From assembly GCA_027028145.1 (NCBI GenBank), contig JALVJV010000019.1, positions 124,001-188,000 on the forward strand: a stretch of DNA of 64,000 nt, written 5' to 3'. The notes beneath the pieces are model-generated. The model was not told where the DNA came from and ran no database searches. It saw only the letters and a list, made by a program, of their open reading frames with translations. This DNA comes from Archaeoglobaceae archaeon. GTDB lineage: Archaea; Halobacteriota; Archaeoglobi; Archaeoglobales; Archaeoglobaceae. This document shows, in pieces, positions 52,565 to 62,707 of this stretch. A program made the position numbers and the translations under genes. How positions within the stretch are numbered: position 1 is the first letter of the stretch; each line of letters starts with the position of its first letter.

Positions 52565-53056
52565 TCAGATCTCGGCAAAAGCGATTAGGAGTTCGAGCAA
52601 TCTCGTCCTCTTTCCGTTCGGATTCACGAGCTTATATAAAACGAAGTCTTCCAAGTATTTACTGCATTCGATTCCCTTGCACGCAGAATAGAAATCCTTG
52701 CAATCCTTCAGCCTCTCGATGATCTTGAACGCATCCCTGCCAATCAATTCGTTGAAGTAACTCTTCAGCCATCCTTTGTCGATTCTTCGGACGAAATGCT
52801 CTCCGTCTTTGGTGAGCTTATAATAGGTGTGGTGCTTCCTAACCTCGAAAGCCTTCTTGAACTTAGCTTTACTCCGCTTTATCGCTGAACCGGAATCTCT
52901 CTCGACTAAACCAGCCTTGATGAGATCTTCTATGCACGAGTTGATCAGATCGAGATCGACGCAACTCATCTTCGCCATCATCTTCGCGTAATCGACCTTA
53001 GCTTTTTTTAGATGAAGAAGGATGTAGAGGTGAATCGGCGTTAAATCATTAGGCAT
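52565..53056 (-). CDS. DUF2250-type archaeal HTH protein
   Basis: The 163-residue protein opens with a winged helix (LTPIHLYILLHLKKAKVDYA and the INSCIEDLIKAGLVERD helix). TYYKLTKDGEHFVRRI matches the beta wing, and a helical C terminus follows. It resembles archaeal DUF2250 proteins, presumed transcription regulators with unknown targets. It diverges from the DUF2095 gene. Confidence 0.72.
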   Translation of the reverse strand: MPNDLTPIHLYILLHLKKAKVDYAKMMAKMSCVDLDLINSCIEDLIKAGLVERDSGSAIKRSKAKFKKAFEVRKHHTYYKLTKDGEHFVRRIDKGWLKSYFNELIGRDAFKIIERLKDCKDFYSACKGIECSKYLEDFVLYKLVNPNGKRTRLLELLIAFAEI

Positions 53057-53093
53057 ATTAAGAGGTTCTTCGAATCTTTTTAAGGTGTTCGCG

Positions 53094-53360
53094 ATGTTGG
53101 ACTGGGACGTCGAGAGGTTTAGGAAGATGTTCCCGAACCTCTACTACGAACTTCAGGGGTCAAGGCTTCCGACCGTGCTTGATCATTTAGAGATTTGCAA
53201 AAACGAGGAGGAGGCTCTGGAGGTCATAGAGTTCTTCGAAAGGAAGGGTGAGATCACCAAGGAATACGCAAACTTCCTCAAGAAAAATATAAAGCAACTC
53301 AGCTACCTCTTCGGAACGAGGAAGAGAGGAGACTACGCGAGGAGGGGTTTGATTGATTGA
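53094..53360 (+). CDS. DUF2095 family protein
   Basis: From the ATG at 53094 (LDWDVERFRKMFPNLYYELQ) it has 88 residues; a GTG nine bases earlier is also in frame. It is an all-helical archaeal protein of unknown function with TVLDHLEICKNEEEALEVIE. It overlaps the GTPase gene by eight bases, and this gene pair may be conserved. Confidence 0.75.
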   Translation: MLDWDVERFRKMFPNLYYELQGSRLPTVLDHLEICKNEEEALEVIEFFERKGEITKEYANFLKKNIKQLSYLFGTRKRGDYARRGLID

Positions 53361-54522
53361 AATCGGATTGGCTGGAAAGCCCAATGCCGGAAAATCGACG
53401 TTCTTCAAAGCGGCGACGCTCGTGGATGTTGCAATAGCCAACTATCCGTTTACAACGATAGAGCCGAACGTGGGAGTTGCGCACGTCAGGGTTAAATGCG
53501 TTTGCAGAGAACTCGGAGTTGAATGCGGTAAGTGCATAGACGGCTGGAGGTTCATTCCGATCAAGCTGATCGACGTTGCCGGGCTTGTGCCGGAAGCTCA
53601 CAAGGGAAGGGGTTTGGGAAACGAATTTCTCGACAACTTAAGGCAGGCTGAGGCGATAATCCACGTCGTCGACGCTTCCGGCTCAACGGATGAGGAGGGA
53701 AACGAGATCGGAATAGGAGAGCACGATCCGGTTGAGGATGTTAAGTTTCTTTACAAGGAGCTGGACATGTGGCTCTTCGGAATCCTGAAAAGGAACTGGG
53801 ACAAGATAGCGAGGAGGATTCACTTGGAAAAGAGGGATCCGGTTAAGTTCATAACCGAGCAGTTAGCTGGCTTGGGATTTAAGGAGTGGCATGTCAGGGA
53901 GGCTCTGCGCGAGATAGGCAAGGGAGTTCACGAGTTCGACGAGGAGGATCTTCTGAAGTTCGCAGTCGAGCTGAGAAAGAGGAGGATGAAGATGATTATA
54001 GCGGCTAACAAAGCCGATAAAGCGCCGGAGGAGTTGCTGAGGAGACTCATGAGCTTGGATGAGATCGTAATCCCGACTTCCGCTGTTTTCGAATTAACTT
54101 TGAGAACCGCCGCTAAGAACGGATACATCAGGTATCTGCCGGGGGATGAGGACTTCGAAATTCTGAAGCCTTTGAATGAGAAGCAGAGAAAGGCTTTGGA
54201 GATGATAAGAGATTTCATGAAGAGGTTCGGAGGAACCGGTGTTCAGAAGGCTATAAACACGATAGTCTTCGACGTTTTGGGATACATAGTAGTTTATCCC
54301 GTTGAGGATGAGAACAAGTTCACGGATACGAAGGGAAACGTCTTGCCGGATGCCATGCTCGTCAAGAAGGGAACAACTGCACGACAGCTTGCATACATGA
54401 TCCACACCGAAATAGGTGACAATTTCATATACGCGGTCGATGCGAAGAGGAAGATGAGGATAAGCGAGGATTACGAGCTGAAGCACAACGATGTCATAAA
54501 GATAGTATCCGCCGCTAAGTAG
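53353..54522 (+). CDS. YchF/OLA1-related Obg-family GTPase with TGS domain
   Basis: The TTG at 53353 gives 389 residues with P-loop AGKPNAGKSTFFKAAT, switch region NYPFTTIEPNVG, and DVAGLVPEAHKGRGLGNEFL. NKAD is the base-recognition motif, and the C-terminal TGS domain includes DAMLVKKGTTARQLAYMIH. In YchF/OLA1 the base motif is changed toward ATP, but here it reads NKAD, favouring GTP. It is likely ribosome-associated. An upstream overlap with the DUF2095 gene suggests an operon. Confidence 0.9.
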   Translation: MIEIGLAGKPNAGKSTFFKAATLVDVAIANYPFTTIEPNVGVAHVRVKCVCRELGVECGKCIDGWRFIPIKLIDVAGLVPEAHKGRGLGNEFLDNLRQAEAIIHVVDASGSTDEEGNEIGIGEHDPVEDVKFLYKELDMWLFGILKRNWDKIARRIHLEKRDPVKFITEQLAGLGFKEWHVREALREIGKGVHEFDEEDLLKFAVELRKRRMKMIIAANKADKAPEELLRRLMSLDEIVIPTSAVFELTLRTAAKNGYIRYLPGDEDFEILKPLNEKQRKALEMIRDFMKRFGGTGVQKAINTIVFDVLGYIVVYPVEDENKFTDTKGNVLPDAMLVKKGTTARQLAYMIHTEIGDNFIYAVDAKRKMRISEDYELKHNDVIKIVSAAK

Positions 54523-54625
54523 CTAGAAGAGGTCGAGCGTTTGCAACTGCCAGTGTGTGCTCCACTTGCTTGGCACGAAAGAAGAAATAGAAGGACTTAT
54601 ATCCATATTCATTCGAAGGAGGCTT

Positions 54626-55456
54626 ATGAGGGTCATCGCCGGAACTTCCTCACCTCTTCTCGCAAAGAGAATAGCAGAATGCTTGAATGCGAGATTAGCA
54701 AAGACCACGTTTAAGAGATTCCCGGACGGGGAGTTATACGTAAGAATCGAAGATGTCGATGAGGAAGCCGTAGTGGTTCAGAGCATAAACTCGAACGACG
54801 ATCTCGTCGCTTTGATGTTCATGTTCGATGCGCTTGAAGATGCAGAGATCGTAGCTGTCATTCCGTATATGGGCTATGCGAGGCAGGATAAGAAGTTCAA
54901 CGAAGGAGAGGCGATAAGCATCAGGGCTGTTGCGAGGCTCATAGAAAGTTACGCGAGCAAGGTTGTTACTGTAAACATACACAGCAGGGATGCGGCAGGC
55001 TACTTCAAGAAGCTGATAGAGGTAGATGCTATGCCGATAATCGGAAGGTATTACGCCGGAAGGGATGTTGTTATGGTTTCTCCGGATTTGGGTTCTTACA
55101 AGAGGGTTAAGGTTTGTGCGGAGCATGCTGGATGTGAATTCGACTACTTGGAGAAGGTCCGAATTAACGCCGAAACAGTTGAGATCAAGCCGAAGAGTTT
55201 GGATGTTAAGGGGAGGGATGTCGTCATAGTCGACGATATCATATCGACTGGCGGAACGATGATAGAAGCTACGAAGATGTTGCTGAATGCCGGAGCGAAA
55301 AGCGTGGAATGTGCCTGCGTTCATGCCGTTCTGGCTGGGAACGCATTAAATAGGCTTTATTCAGCCGGCGTTAAAAGGGTTGTGGCAACGGATACGATAG
55401 AGAAAGCTGTAAGCGTAATCAGTGTTGCCGAAAGCATAGCGAGTGTGCTGAGATAA
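54626..55456 (+). CDS. prs: Ribose-phosphate pyrophosphokinase
   Basis: The ATG at 54626 follows GAAGGAGG and gives 276 residues, typical of short archaeal PRPP synthetases. Motifs: FPDGELYVRIEDVDEEAVVV, PYMGYARQDKKFNEGEAISI, VSPDLGSYKRV and the PRPP loop DVVIVDDIISTGGTMIEA. It supplies PRPP for histidine (hisA/hisB in this window) and nucleotide synthesis. Confidence 0.96.
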   Translation: MRVIAGTSSPLLAKRIAECLNARLAKTTFKRFPDGELYVRIEDVDEEAVVVQSINSNDDLVALMFMFDALEDAEIVAVIPYMGYARQDKKFNEGEAISIRAVARLIESYASKVVTVNIHSRDAAGYFKKLIEVDAMPIIGRYYAGRDVVMVSPDLGSYKRVKVCAEHAGCEFDYLEKVRINAETVEIKPKSLDVKGRDVVIVDDIISTGGTMIEATKMLLNAGAKSVECACVHAVLAGNALNRLYSAGVKRVVATDTIEKAVSVISVAESIASVLR

Positions 55457-55489
55457 CTTTTTATAATGTAAAATCGTGATAGTTACTCG

Positions 55490-56059
55490 ATGCTGAGTAT
55501 AGGCAAGTGTAAGTTGGTTGAGGTCTTGGAACTCGTGGGAAAGGGAAAGATCGGTGACGCTTTGAAGGTTGCGGAAAACATAGAGGACGAGCTTTGGCGT
55601 TCCGTTGCTTTCGCGAAGATGGTGGACTTGTTGGTCGATGCTCCGGAGGAAGCTTTAAGGGTTGCGAAGAACATCACCAACAGCTACTGGCGCTCTCAAG
55701 CCCTTTATAAGGTTGCTTGGGGGTTTGTGAATTCCGGAGATCCGGAAAAAGCCTTAAAGATCGCGGAAAGGTTGACGCATCCCTACTGGCGTTCCGTAAC
55801 GTTGGTTGAGGTTGCGAAAGGTTTTATCAAATTGGGCAACAAAGAAACGGCGTTAGAAATTCTGAACATCGCACTGAAGGTTGCCGAAAGTATAGAGGAC
55901 GACAGATGGAAGGCGGTGGCGTTGGTTAGGGTTGCGGAAGGATTCGCGGAATTGGGGTTAGATGGAAAAGCTTTAGAAATAGCGGAGAAGGTGAACTTTG
56001 AGGGATGGAAGAGGAGGATAACTTCGGAGGTCAGATCACGTAAACGTCTCCGTTCTTAG
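55490..56059 (+). CDS. Trp-Arg helical repeat protein
   Basis: The 189-residue protein is built from about five repeats of roughly 33-38 residues. Each is a TPR/SEL1-like helix pair with a conserved W-R/K: ENIEDELWRSVAFAKM, NITNSYWRSQALYKVAWGF, RLTHPYWRSVTLVEVAKGF, SIEDDRWKAVALVRVAEGF and VNFEGWKRRITSE. It has no signal peptide, so it is probably a cytoplasmic scaffold. I do not recognise a named family. Its 3' end overlaps the convergent beta-CASP RNase gene by 29 bases. Confidence 0.72.
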   Translation: MLSIGKCKLVEVLELVGKGKIGDALKVAENIEDELWRSVAFAKMVDLLVDAPEEALRVAKNITNSYWRSQALYKVAWGFVNSGDPEKALKIAERLTHPYWRSVTLVEVAKGFIKLGNKETALEILNIALKVAESIEDDRWKAVALVRVAEGFAELGLDGKALEIAEKVNFEGWKRRITSEVRSRKRLRS

Positions 56060-57254
56060 GAGCGTAAGCTTCAACTCCCAACTCCTCCCTTATCCAGTTC
56101 GCAAAGCCTTCGGTGTCTTCTCCGTGCACTGCGAAAACGATCTCCGCTCCTCTGTCGACCACCTTTCTGACGAGCTCCTTCAGCTGTCTGTCGTCAGCAT
56201 GTGCTGAGAAGTCGAACTGCTCCACACCCATCTTAAGCTTAACCACCCTGTTACCGAGGTTTATTATTCCCTCGTCGAGAGCCATCCTACCGTTCGTCCC
56301 CTCGACCTGATAACCGGTAAGCAGTATCTTTGATTTCTCGTCGTTGTAGAGCCTTGAGATGTAGAACAATGCAGGTCCGCCGTTAAGCATTCCCGCTGTG
56401 GTTACTATCACGCAGGGCTCTCTGAGAAGGTCTTCTCTCTTACCCCTCTCCACTGGAATTGCGTTCTTCAAGGCCCTCCTCAAAGCCTTGGCACTCTTTA
56501 TGTAGTCTGGGTATCTCTCCAATATGCTCGCAACCTCTCTACCCATACCGTCGACGTATGGAGTTATGCCGTATCTTTCGAGGATCATCAAAACCTCCTG
56601 AGTTCTTCCAACGGCGAAAGCCGGAATTATGACATGCCCCTTGTTGTCGAGGGTTTCGAGTATCGACTCAACGAATGCCCTCTCAAGCTCCTTCCTATCC
56701 GGATGCTCTACGCCGAAGTAGGTGCTCTCAACTATCAGAATGTCGGTTTCGGGATAATCGGTGTAAGCAGGTTCGAGCAACCTCGTTTCCTCAAGCTTGA
56801 TGTCTCCGGTGTAGAGGATGCTTACGTCCTTCGTCATGTGAACGCTCGCACTTCCCGGAATGTGTCCGGCGTTGAAGAAAGTTATCTCCCAGCCGTTAAC
56901 GTAGAACGGCTCTTCGTAGTCCACTTCCTCCGTATTGCTTTCGAACTGCCTGAACTGTCTCATCGTGTAAGGAGGATTGCGCATGATGTTTATCGAGTCC
57001 TTAAGAAGTAGAATCGAGAGTTCGAGGGTTGGGGGTGTCATGTAAACCTTCGGATCGTAATCCATTAGATTCGGTGCAACGCCGACGTGATCGAGATGCC
57101 CGTGGGTGATTATGACAGAGTGTGGCATAAGTCCGTTTAACGGAAATTCCGGTGGATCGGATGGCTTAAGCCCGTAATCGAGCATGATGCCATCTACCAT
57201 TATTGCTGATCTTCCTACTTCCCTGCAACCTCCGAGGAACTGTATCGTGGTCAT
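56031..57254 (-). CDS. Metallo-beta-lactamase/beta-CASP ribonuclease (aCPSF2-like)
   Basis: The 407-residue protein has the MBL zinc motif HGHLDHVG, FNAGHIPGSASVHM, YTGDIKLEE, then the beta-CASP part with PAFAVGRTQEVLM and the terminal FDFSAHADDRQL. It has no N-terminal KH domains, which separates it from aCPSF1, so it fits the shorter aCPSF2/archaeal RNase J class. It processes RNA ends. Confidence 0.9.
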   Translation of the reverse strand: MTTIQFLGGCREVGRSAIMVDGIMLDYGLKPSDPPEFPLNGLMPHSVIITHGHLDHVGVAPNLMDYDPKVYMTPPTLELSILLLKDSINIMRNPPYTMRQFRQFESNTEEVDYEEPFYVNGWEITFFNAGHIPGSASVHMTKDVSILYTGDIKLEETRLLEPAYTDYPETDILIVESTYFGVEHPDRKELERAFVESILETLDNKGHVIIPAFAVGRTQEVLMILERYGITPYVDGMGREVASILERYPDYIKSAKALRRALKNAIPVERGKREDLLREPCVIVTTAGMLNGGPALFYISRLYNDEKSKILLTGYQVEGTNGRMALDEGIINLGNRVVKLKMGVEQFDFSAHADDRQLKELVRKVVDRGAEIVFAVHGEDTEGFANWIREELGVEAYAPKNGDVYVI

Positions 57255-57322
57255 TCTTACGGAGGTCTCGATTTCGAAATATATAAATTTCGCCGACTTT
57301 TAAAGACAGAAATTTATAAAAG

Positions 57323-59941
57323 TTAAATTTCGACGATGACGACCGCATTTTCTGTTTCTAGAACCTCCACTCCCTCCCCTCCCAAGACCTTCTCCACCTC
57401 AACGTCGAACCATTCGCTCTTAAGCTCGATCTTTTCTCCGTCGACATCTATCTCAATTTTTCCGCTCTCAACGAACTTGAGCTTCTCCTCGTTCGAAAGC
57501 TTGCTAACGGCATTGACGATCGCCTTGACTTTATCCTTAAACATCGGGCCTAAGATGTTAAACTTCGGCTTCAGAGCCTTCACTCTAACCTCTATCGTCG
57601 GCATCTCCTTCAGAAGCTCTACTTCCGCATTCAGCGCTCCGGCTATGTCTCTCGTATCGATTTCTATTGGAGCGAAAATCATAACCTTCTTAAGCGGAGC
57701 GTTCAAAGGCAAGCCCTTGTCGTGCTTCATCCTTCTAACGACCGAAACAATCTCCTTTATCAGTTCTCCTCTCTTTTCAGCCTCCTCATCTATCAACCTC
57801 TCATCAGCTTCCGGATAGCTCTGCAGATGGACGCTCTCTACTTTCTCGCCGATTCCTTCGTGAAGCCTCTGCCAGCATTCCTCAGCTAAGAACGGAGTGA
57901 ACGGGGCGAGCAACCTCGTTAGGACGTTCATCACCGTGTAGAGAACGAATCTTGCGGGCTTCTTCTCATCCTCACTCCCGGCGTAAAGCCTGTTCTTCAC
58001 TATCTCCAAGTAGTTGTCCGCGTATTCATACCAAGTGAAGCTCCTGATCGCCTTCAGTGCTTCCGCAAATCTGTAGTTCTCCATGTGCTCGTCAACCTCC
58101 TTAACGAGTTTCATAAGCTTCGAAAGTATCCATCTGTCCGCATCTCTGAGCAGTTTTGCATCCTCATCGCTCGGTTTCTCCTTCAAATGAAGCAGAGTGA
58201 ACCTAAGAATGCTCCAGAACTTCTGCTGGAATCTTGAAGCCGCAACGATCTCCTTCCAACTGAAGGCGACGTCATCTCCAACCACACCGCTCGCCGCCCA
58301 CTGCCTCAAAGCATCGGCTCCATACTTCTCTATGACCTCATGAGGCTCCACTATGTTCCCCAAGCTCTTACTCATCTTTCTGCCATCCTCTCCAAGCACC
58401 ATCCCGTTTATTACGATCTCCTTCCAAGGTATATCCCCAACCAAAGCGAGCGATCTCAGAATGGTGTAGAACGCCCAAGTTCTGATTATGTCATGCCCCT
58501 GAGGTCTGAGGCTCGTCGGGTAATCTTCCTTTCTCCATTCATCTGGCCAGCCGGTGATGGCGAGCGGTGTGATAGATGAATCCATCCACGTATCTAAAAC
58601 GTCCGTTTCTCCTTCGAATTCAGTGCTTCCGCACTTAGGGCAAGGTTCCTTAGGCTTATCCTTCGTCGGATCCACCGGGAGCCATTCCTCCTTTGCAACT
58701 ACAATCGCTCCGCACCTCTTGCAATACCAAACAGGAATCGGAGTTGCGAAGATCCTCTGCCTGCTTATAACCCAGTCCCACTCCATTCCCTCAACCCAGC
58801 TTTCCAGACGGGAAAGCATGTGCTCCGGAACCCACTTGATTTGCCTTGCGGCCTTTAGGATCTTATCTTTCTCAACCTTCACAAACCACTGGTCTTCGAC
58901 GATTATCTCCACGGGCGTCTTGCACCTCCAACAAACTCCTACGTTCTGCTCTATCTCCTCCTGCTTTATCAGCCTCCCCTCTTCAGCCAAATCCCTGAGA
59001 ATAGCCTCTCTCGCCTCCAAAGTCGTCAAGCCGGCGTATTTTCCGGCTTTTTCGTTCAATCTTCCGTCCTTATTTAAAATAGCTCTTAGCTGTAGATTGT
59101 GCTTCTTCCACCACTTAACATCCTGCTTGTCTCCGAATGTGCAGATCATTACGATTCCCGTTCCGAATTCGGGATCGACGTCTTCATCGGCTATTATCTC
59201 AACCTCGTAATCGGTTGTCGGCACCTTAACCTTCTTGCCTATCAGATGTTTGTAGCGCTCATCTTCAGGATGAACCGCTATCGCAACACATGCTGGGATG
59301 AGTTCGGGACGGGTTGTCGCGATTATAACCGAGTTATCTCCATCTCCGAATCGGATGTAGTTTAGCTTCGTCTTACCCTTCTTGTATTCGATCTCTGCAA
59401 GAGCTATCGTGGTCTGGCATCTCGGACAGAAAACCACGGGATGGTAACCCTTGTATATCAACCCCTTGTTGAACATCCTTACGAAGGAAATCTGTGTCTT
59501 GCGGTAATACTCGGGATACATCGTTATGTATTCCTTGCTCCAGTCTATAGAGAAGCCGAGCCTCTTCATCGTCTGCTTCATCCTCTCTATGTTCCCCTTC
59601 GTGAACTCAACGCACAGTCTTCGAAACTCTTCCCTCGGAATGTCGTTCTTGCTTATGCCGTGTATCTCCTCCACTTTGACTTCGGTCGGCAATCCGTGAC
59701 AATCCCAGCCCTGAGGGAACATGACTTCGTAACCCTTCATCCTCTTGTATCTCGCTATGAAGTCGATGTAGCACCAGTTCAGGGTGTTTCCGATGTGGAA
59801 AGAACCGGTTGGATACGGGGGAGGGGTATCGATTATGTAGTGAGGCTTCTTTGAGTTCCAGTCAAAGTAATACATATCGTCCTTCCAAAGCTTAACCCAC
59901 TTCTCTTCAACCTCCTGAGCCTTATACTCCTTCTCGATCAT
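57323..59941 (-). CDS. valS: Valyl-tRNA synthetase
   Basis: The 872-residue class I synthetase has the HIGH-type motif [16 protein letters not shown], the KMSKS loop [11 protein letters not shown], and the editing-domain [13 protein letters not shown]. The zinc-like cysteines in [10 protein letters not shown] and CPKCGSTEF and [15 protein letters not shown] support ValS. It charges tRNA-Val. The archaeal length is normal. Confidence 0.97.
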   Translation of the reverse strand: MIEKEYKAQEVEEKWVKLWKDDMYYFDWNSKKPHYIIDTPPPYPTGSFHIGNTLNWCYIDFIARYKRMKGYEVMFPQGWDCHGLPTEVKVEEIHGISKNDIPREEFRRLCVEFTKGNIERMKQTMKRLGFSIDWSKEYITMYPEYYRKTQISFVRMFNKGLIYKGYHPVVFCPRCQTTIALAEIEYKKGKTKLNYIRFGDGDNSVIIATTRPELIPACVAIAVHPEDERYKHLIGKKVKVPTTDYEVEIIADEDVDPEFGTGIVMICTFGDKQDVKWWKKHNLQLRAILNKDGRLNEKAGKYAGLTTLEAREAILRDLAEEGRLIKQEEIEQNVGVCWRCKTPVEIIVEDQWFVKVEKDKILKAARQIKWVPEHMLSRLESWVEGMEWDWVISRQRIFATPIPVWYCKRCGAIVVAKEEWLPVDPTKDKPKEPCPKCGSTEFEGETDVLDTWMDSSITPLAITGWPDEWRKEDYPTSLRPQGHDIIRTWAFYTILRSLALVGDIPWKEIVINGMVLGEDGRKMSKSLGNIVEPHEVIEKYGADALRQWAASGVVGDDVAFSWKEIVAASRFQQKFWSILRFTLLHLKEKPSDEDAKLLRDADRWILSKLMKLVKEVDEHMENYRFAEALKAIRSFTWYEYADNYLEIVKNRLYAGSEDEKKPARFVLYTVMNVLTRLLAPFTPFLAEECWQRLHEGIGEKVESVHLQSYPEADERLIDEEAEKRGELIKEIVSVVRRMKHDKGLPLNAPLKKVMIFAPIEIDTRDIAGALNAEVELLKEMPTIEVRVKALKPKFNILGPMFKDKVKAIVNAVSKLSNEEKLKFVESGKIEIDVDGEKIELKSEWFDVEVEKVLGGEGVEVLETENAVVIVEI

Positions 59942-59979
59942 AGGCTTAAGCTGAGCTGTTTTGTTAAAATACTTATTCG

Positions 59980-60702
59980 TTACTTCACGTAATTCCTCAA
60001 AGTTCCGATATTCTCTATCTCAACTTCAACGATGTCTCCGTGCTTAAGCTCGCCAACACCGGCTGGGGTGCCGGTGGCTATTACGTCTCCCCTCTTCAGG
60101 GTCATGATCGACGATACGAACTCGATCAGCGTCGGGATGTTGAATATTAAATTCGAAGTCGTCGAACTCTGAACGACTTTGCCGTTGACCCTCGTCTGAA
60201 TTCTCAAGTTCGATGCGTCTTTGAAGCATGCAACGTAGGGGCCGATTGGCGCGAAGGTATCGAAGGATTTAGCACGAGTCCACTGTCCGTCCTTCTTCTG
60301 CAAATCCCTTGCGGTTACGTCGTTGAAGCATGTGTATCCGAGGATGTATTCGAGCGCATCTTCGCGAGAAACGTTTTTGCATCTCTTCGCCATTACAACC
60401 GCAAGCTCACCTTCGTAATCAACCCTCTTGGACTGCCTCGGTAATTCTATGAAATCTTCATGCCCTATCACAGCCGAAGGAGGTTTGAGAAATATTATCG
60501 GCTCCTCCGGCAGTTCCATGTTCAACTCCTTAGCGTGATCTGTGTAGTTCAGACCTATGCAGATTATCTTTTCCGGCTTAACAGGAGGTAGAAATCTGAC
60601 GTTCTCGAACCTCAAACCTTCAAAATCGATTATGCCGTTTTCGATCTCAAAATAGCCTTCAAGTATCTCCCCGTGCACAACGAATCTTCCGTAGGCGAGC
60701 AT
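59980..60702 (-). CDS. Fumarylacetoacetate hydrolase family protein
   Basis: The 240-residue protein has [29 protein letters not shown], the metal-binding [18 protein letters not shown] and [20 protein letters not shown]. The family includes acylpyruvases, oxaloacetate decarboxylases/tautomerases and hydratases. No pathway neighbours help to choose among these. It diverges from the thioesterase gene. Confidence 0.9.
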   Translation of the reverse strand: MLAYGRFVVHGEILEGYFEIENGIIDFEGLRFENVRFLPPVKPEKIICIGLNYTDHAKELNMELPEEPIIFLKPPSAVIGHEDFIELPRQSKRVDYEGELAVVMAKRCKNVSREDALEYILGYTCFNDVTARDLQKKDGQWTRAKSFDTFAPIGPYVACFKDASNLRIQTRVNGKVVQSSTTSNLIFNIPTLIEFVSSIMTLKRGDVIATGTPAGVGELKHGDIVEVEIENIGTLRNYVK

Positions 60703-60764
60703 GGAGGGTGGAGGGTGGGGAAGGATATAACAATTTCTAAAAACCCATAATTCGAGCTTGAGTC

Positions 60765-61142
60765 ATGGAGATACTGAACGATAGGTTTAGGATTTTCTTG
60801 GATGCAAAGGTGCTCGAATTCAAGCCGGGATTTGCGAGGGTTGAGGGAATAGTTAGGGAGGAGTTCACGAACTTCCACGGTTTTTGCCACGGAGGATATC
60901 TGATCTCGCTCGCGGACTTCGCTTTGGGATTGGCCGCGAATTCAGACGGAGTAAAGAGATTTGCGGTTTCGATAAGCATGGACTTTCTAACGCCGGCATT
61001 CGTCGGAGACGTGCTTGTTGCCGAGGCTAAGGTAGTTAAGGCTGGAAAGAGGATCTCTTTCTACGAGATGGTGATTTTAAGAGGGAACGACGTCATAGCA
61101 AAAGGGAGAGCAATAGTATATTCAAGAGAAAATAAAAAATAA
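60765..61142 (+). CDS. PaaI-type hotdog thioesterase
   Basis: The 125-residue single hotdog domain has the PaaI pattern NFHGFCHGGYLISLADFALG (HGG-x-D active-site region) and VSISMDFLTPAFVGDVLVAE. It probably hydrolyses acyl-CoA thioesters; the substrate is unknown. It shares a promoter region of about 60 bases with the divergent FAH gene, and ends two bases from the convergent ftsZ stop. Confidence 0.9.
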   Translation: MEILNDRFRIFLDAKVLEFKPGFARVEGIVREEFTNFHGFCHGGYLISLADFALGLAANSDGVKRFAVSISMDFLTPAFVGDVLVAEAKVVKAGKRISFYEMVILRGNDVIAKGRAIVYSRENKK

Positions 61143-61143
61143 A

Positions 61144-62238
61144 TTATCTAATCCTGTCGATTCCGAACTTCCTTCTTATATTTTCTACAGTTTCATTTTT
61201 CTGTGGGATTTCTCCATCCGGCTCGTATCTCGAAAGTAGATTCGGAGACTTAACGCCGGTCATTATAGCCATGACCCTTACCATGCCCTCCAATTCGTCC
61301 TCTATCCTCGCTCCCCATATCACGTTCGCATTTACGTCGATTTCAAAAGTTAGCTCTCTAACGATTTCTTCAGCCTCTTTAATAGTCAGATCGTTTCCTC
61401 CCGAAATGTGGATGAGCGCACCCCTTGCACCTCTGAAATCGACTTCGAGCAACGGATGATTGAGGCAGTCCCTTACGACATCCTTAGCTTTGGATTGCGA
61501 TTTCGATTCTCCAACCAACATCACAGCCACTCCGCCGTTTTCCATCACAGCCTTAACATCCGCGAAGTCTATGTTCATCAGAGACGGGCGGGTGATCGTA
61601 TCCGTAATTCCCCTTATGGTTTCTGCTATTAACTGATCCATAACGCTGAAAGCCTGCTCTATTGGAAGATTGGGCACGTATTCGAGTAGCTTGTTGTTGT
61701 CCAAAACTACGACGGTATCGGAATACTTCCTAAGCTCTTCCAAACCTTCGGCGGCCTTCCTCAACCTTGCCCTCTCAACTAAGAAGGGCATGTTAGCCAT
61801 GCTTATTACTATGGCCCCCTGTTGCTTCGCAACTTCAGCGATAACCGGAGCCGCTCCTGTTCCGGTTCCTCCGCCCATTCCGGCGCATATGAAGACCATG
61901 TTTGCATCAGCTAAAAGTTGCTCGAAAACACCTCTCGCCATCTCAGCCGCTTTTCTGCCTATATCCGGATAACCTCCAGCCCCCAAACCGCGGGTGATAC
62001 TCCTTCCGATTAAAACCTTCTTATCCGCCTTTGTTATCAATAGATGTTGCTTGTCCGTGTTTACGGCAACAGTTAACACACCGTTAACACCTATGTTCTT
62101 CAACCTCGTTATCGTATTGTTTCCCGAACCACCAACACCAACGACAACTATCTTCGGTAGCTCAAAATCCTTAACAGCCTTTTCCTCCAACTTCTCCTTC
62201 TGATAATACTCCTGCGCCTTAACAACGAAAGATTTCAT
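61144..62238 (-). CDS. ftsZ: Cell division protein FtsZ
   Basis: The second ATG, 62238, lies seven bases after AGGAGG, whereas the first (62244) is too close, so 364 residues are preferred. GTP-binding motifs: [15 protein letters not shown], the tubulin signature [15 protein letters not shown], and T7-loop [15 protein letters not shown]. The N-terminal extension (about 28 residues) and ending [11 protein letters not shown]-like tail are usual for archaeal FtsZ. It forms the division ring. The RHH gene 11 bases upstream makes an operon. Confidence 0.97.
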   Translation of the reverse strand: MKSFVVKAQEYYQKEKLEEKAVKDFELPKIVVVGVGGSGNNTITRLKNIGVNGVLTVAVNTDKQHLLITKADKKVLIGRSITRGLGAGGYPDIGRKAAEMARGVFEQLLADANMVFICAGMGGGTGTGAAPVIAEVAKQQGAIVISMANMPFLVERARLRKAAEGLEELRKYSDTVVVLDNNKLLEYVPNLPIEQAFSVMDQLIAETIRGITDTITRPSLMNIDFADVKAVMENGGVAVMLVGESKSQSKAKDVVRDCLNHPLLEVDFRGARGALIHISGGNDLTIKEAEEIVRELTFEIDVNANVIWGARIEDELEGMVRVMAIMTGVKSPNLLSRYEPDGEIPQKNETVENIRRKFGIDRIR

Positions 62239-62249
62239 AACCATTCCTC

Positions 62250-62423
62250 CTAAATATACGGACGCATATTCTGTTGCTTCTCGATGAGCTTAGCCTTCTC
62301 AGCCAAAAGCTTACGAATGGCATCCCTAATAGCTTCGCTGACAGAGGCGTATTCTCCCATCTGAACAAGAGCCTCCAACATCTCGTAGTGCTGATCTGTA
62401 AGCCTGATCGAGATCTTTCTCAT
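62250..62423 (-). CDS. Ribbon-helix-helix regulator, CdrS-like, upstream of ftsZ
   Basis: The ATG at 62423 opens 57 codons: [20 protein letters not shown], then [20 protein letters not shown], a textbook RHH/CopG fold in which the first strand reads DNA. Haloarchaea have a cdrS (RHH)-ftsZ2 operon in which CdrS controls cell-division genes; position and size match here. A perfect inverted repeat lies in the promoter. The ftsZ ribosome site AGGAGG overlaps the end of this gene. Confidence 0.88.
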   Translation of the reverse strand: MRKISIRLTDQHYEMLEALVQMGEYASVSEAIRDAIRKLLAEKAKLIEKQQNMRPYI

Positions 62424-62497
62424 TTCGGCTCACCTAAACATGCTGTCTTACATGCGGGTGTCCGCTGACATCCGTATGTGGTCAGTTCATGGTTCAT

Positions 62498-62542
62498 TTG
62501 TCCGACATTGTCGGACAATAGTCCGACTCCATAATATATAAG
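62498..62542 (-). promoter_or_regulatory. RHH-ftsZ operon promoter with operator
   Basis: TTGTCCGACA (62498-62507), one base, then TGTCGGACAA (62509-62518) form a perfect inverted repeat with 10-base arms. A third half-site GTCCGAC lies at 62521-62527. On the minus strand the TATA box CTTATATATTAT is at 62531-62542, so the expected start (about 62508) falls in the repeat. A leader of about 85 bases precedes the RHH gene. The rest of the 62424-62707 gap shows no gene. Confidence 0.65.
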
Positions 62543-62707
62543 CATTTTGGTTTCAGTATTATATGGGCTCATAAAAGATGAAACCGAAAATACTACAAAA
62601 ACAAAAATGGATATAAAAGGAGATTCGAAACTAAACGGTTCTATAAAATCTTTCGAGGAAAAAATAAGTCTGAATAAATATTATCTTGCTATTTTATAAA
62701 TTGACAT

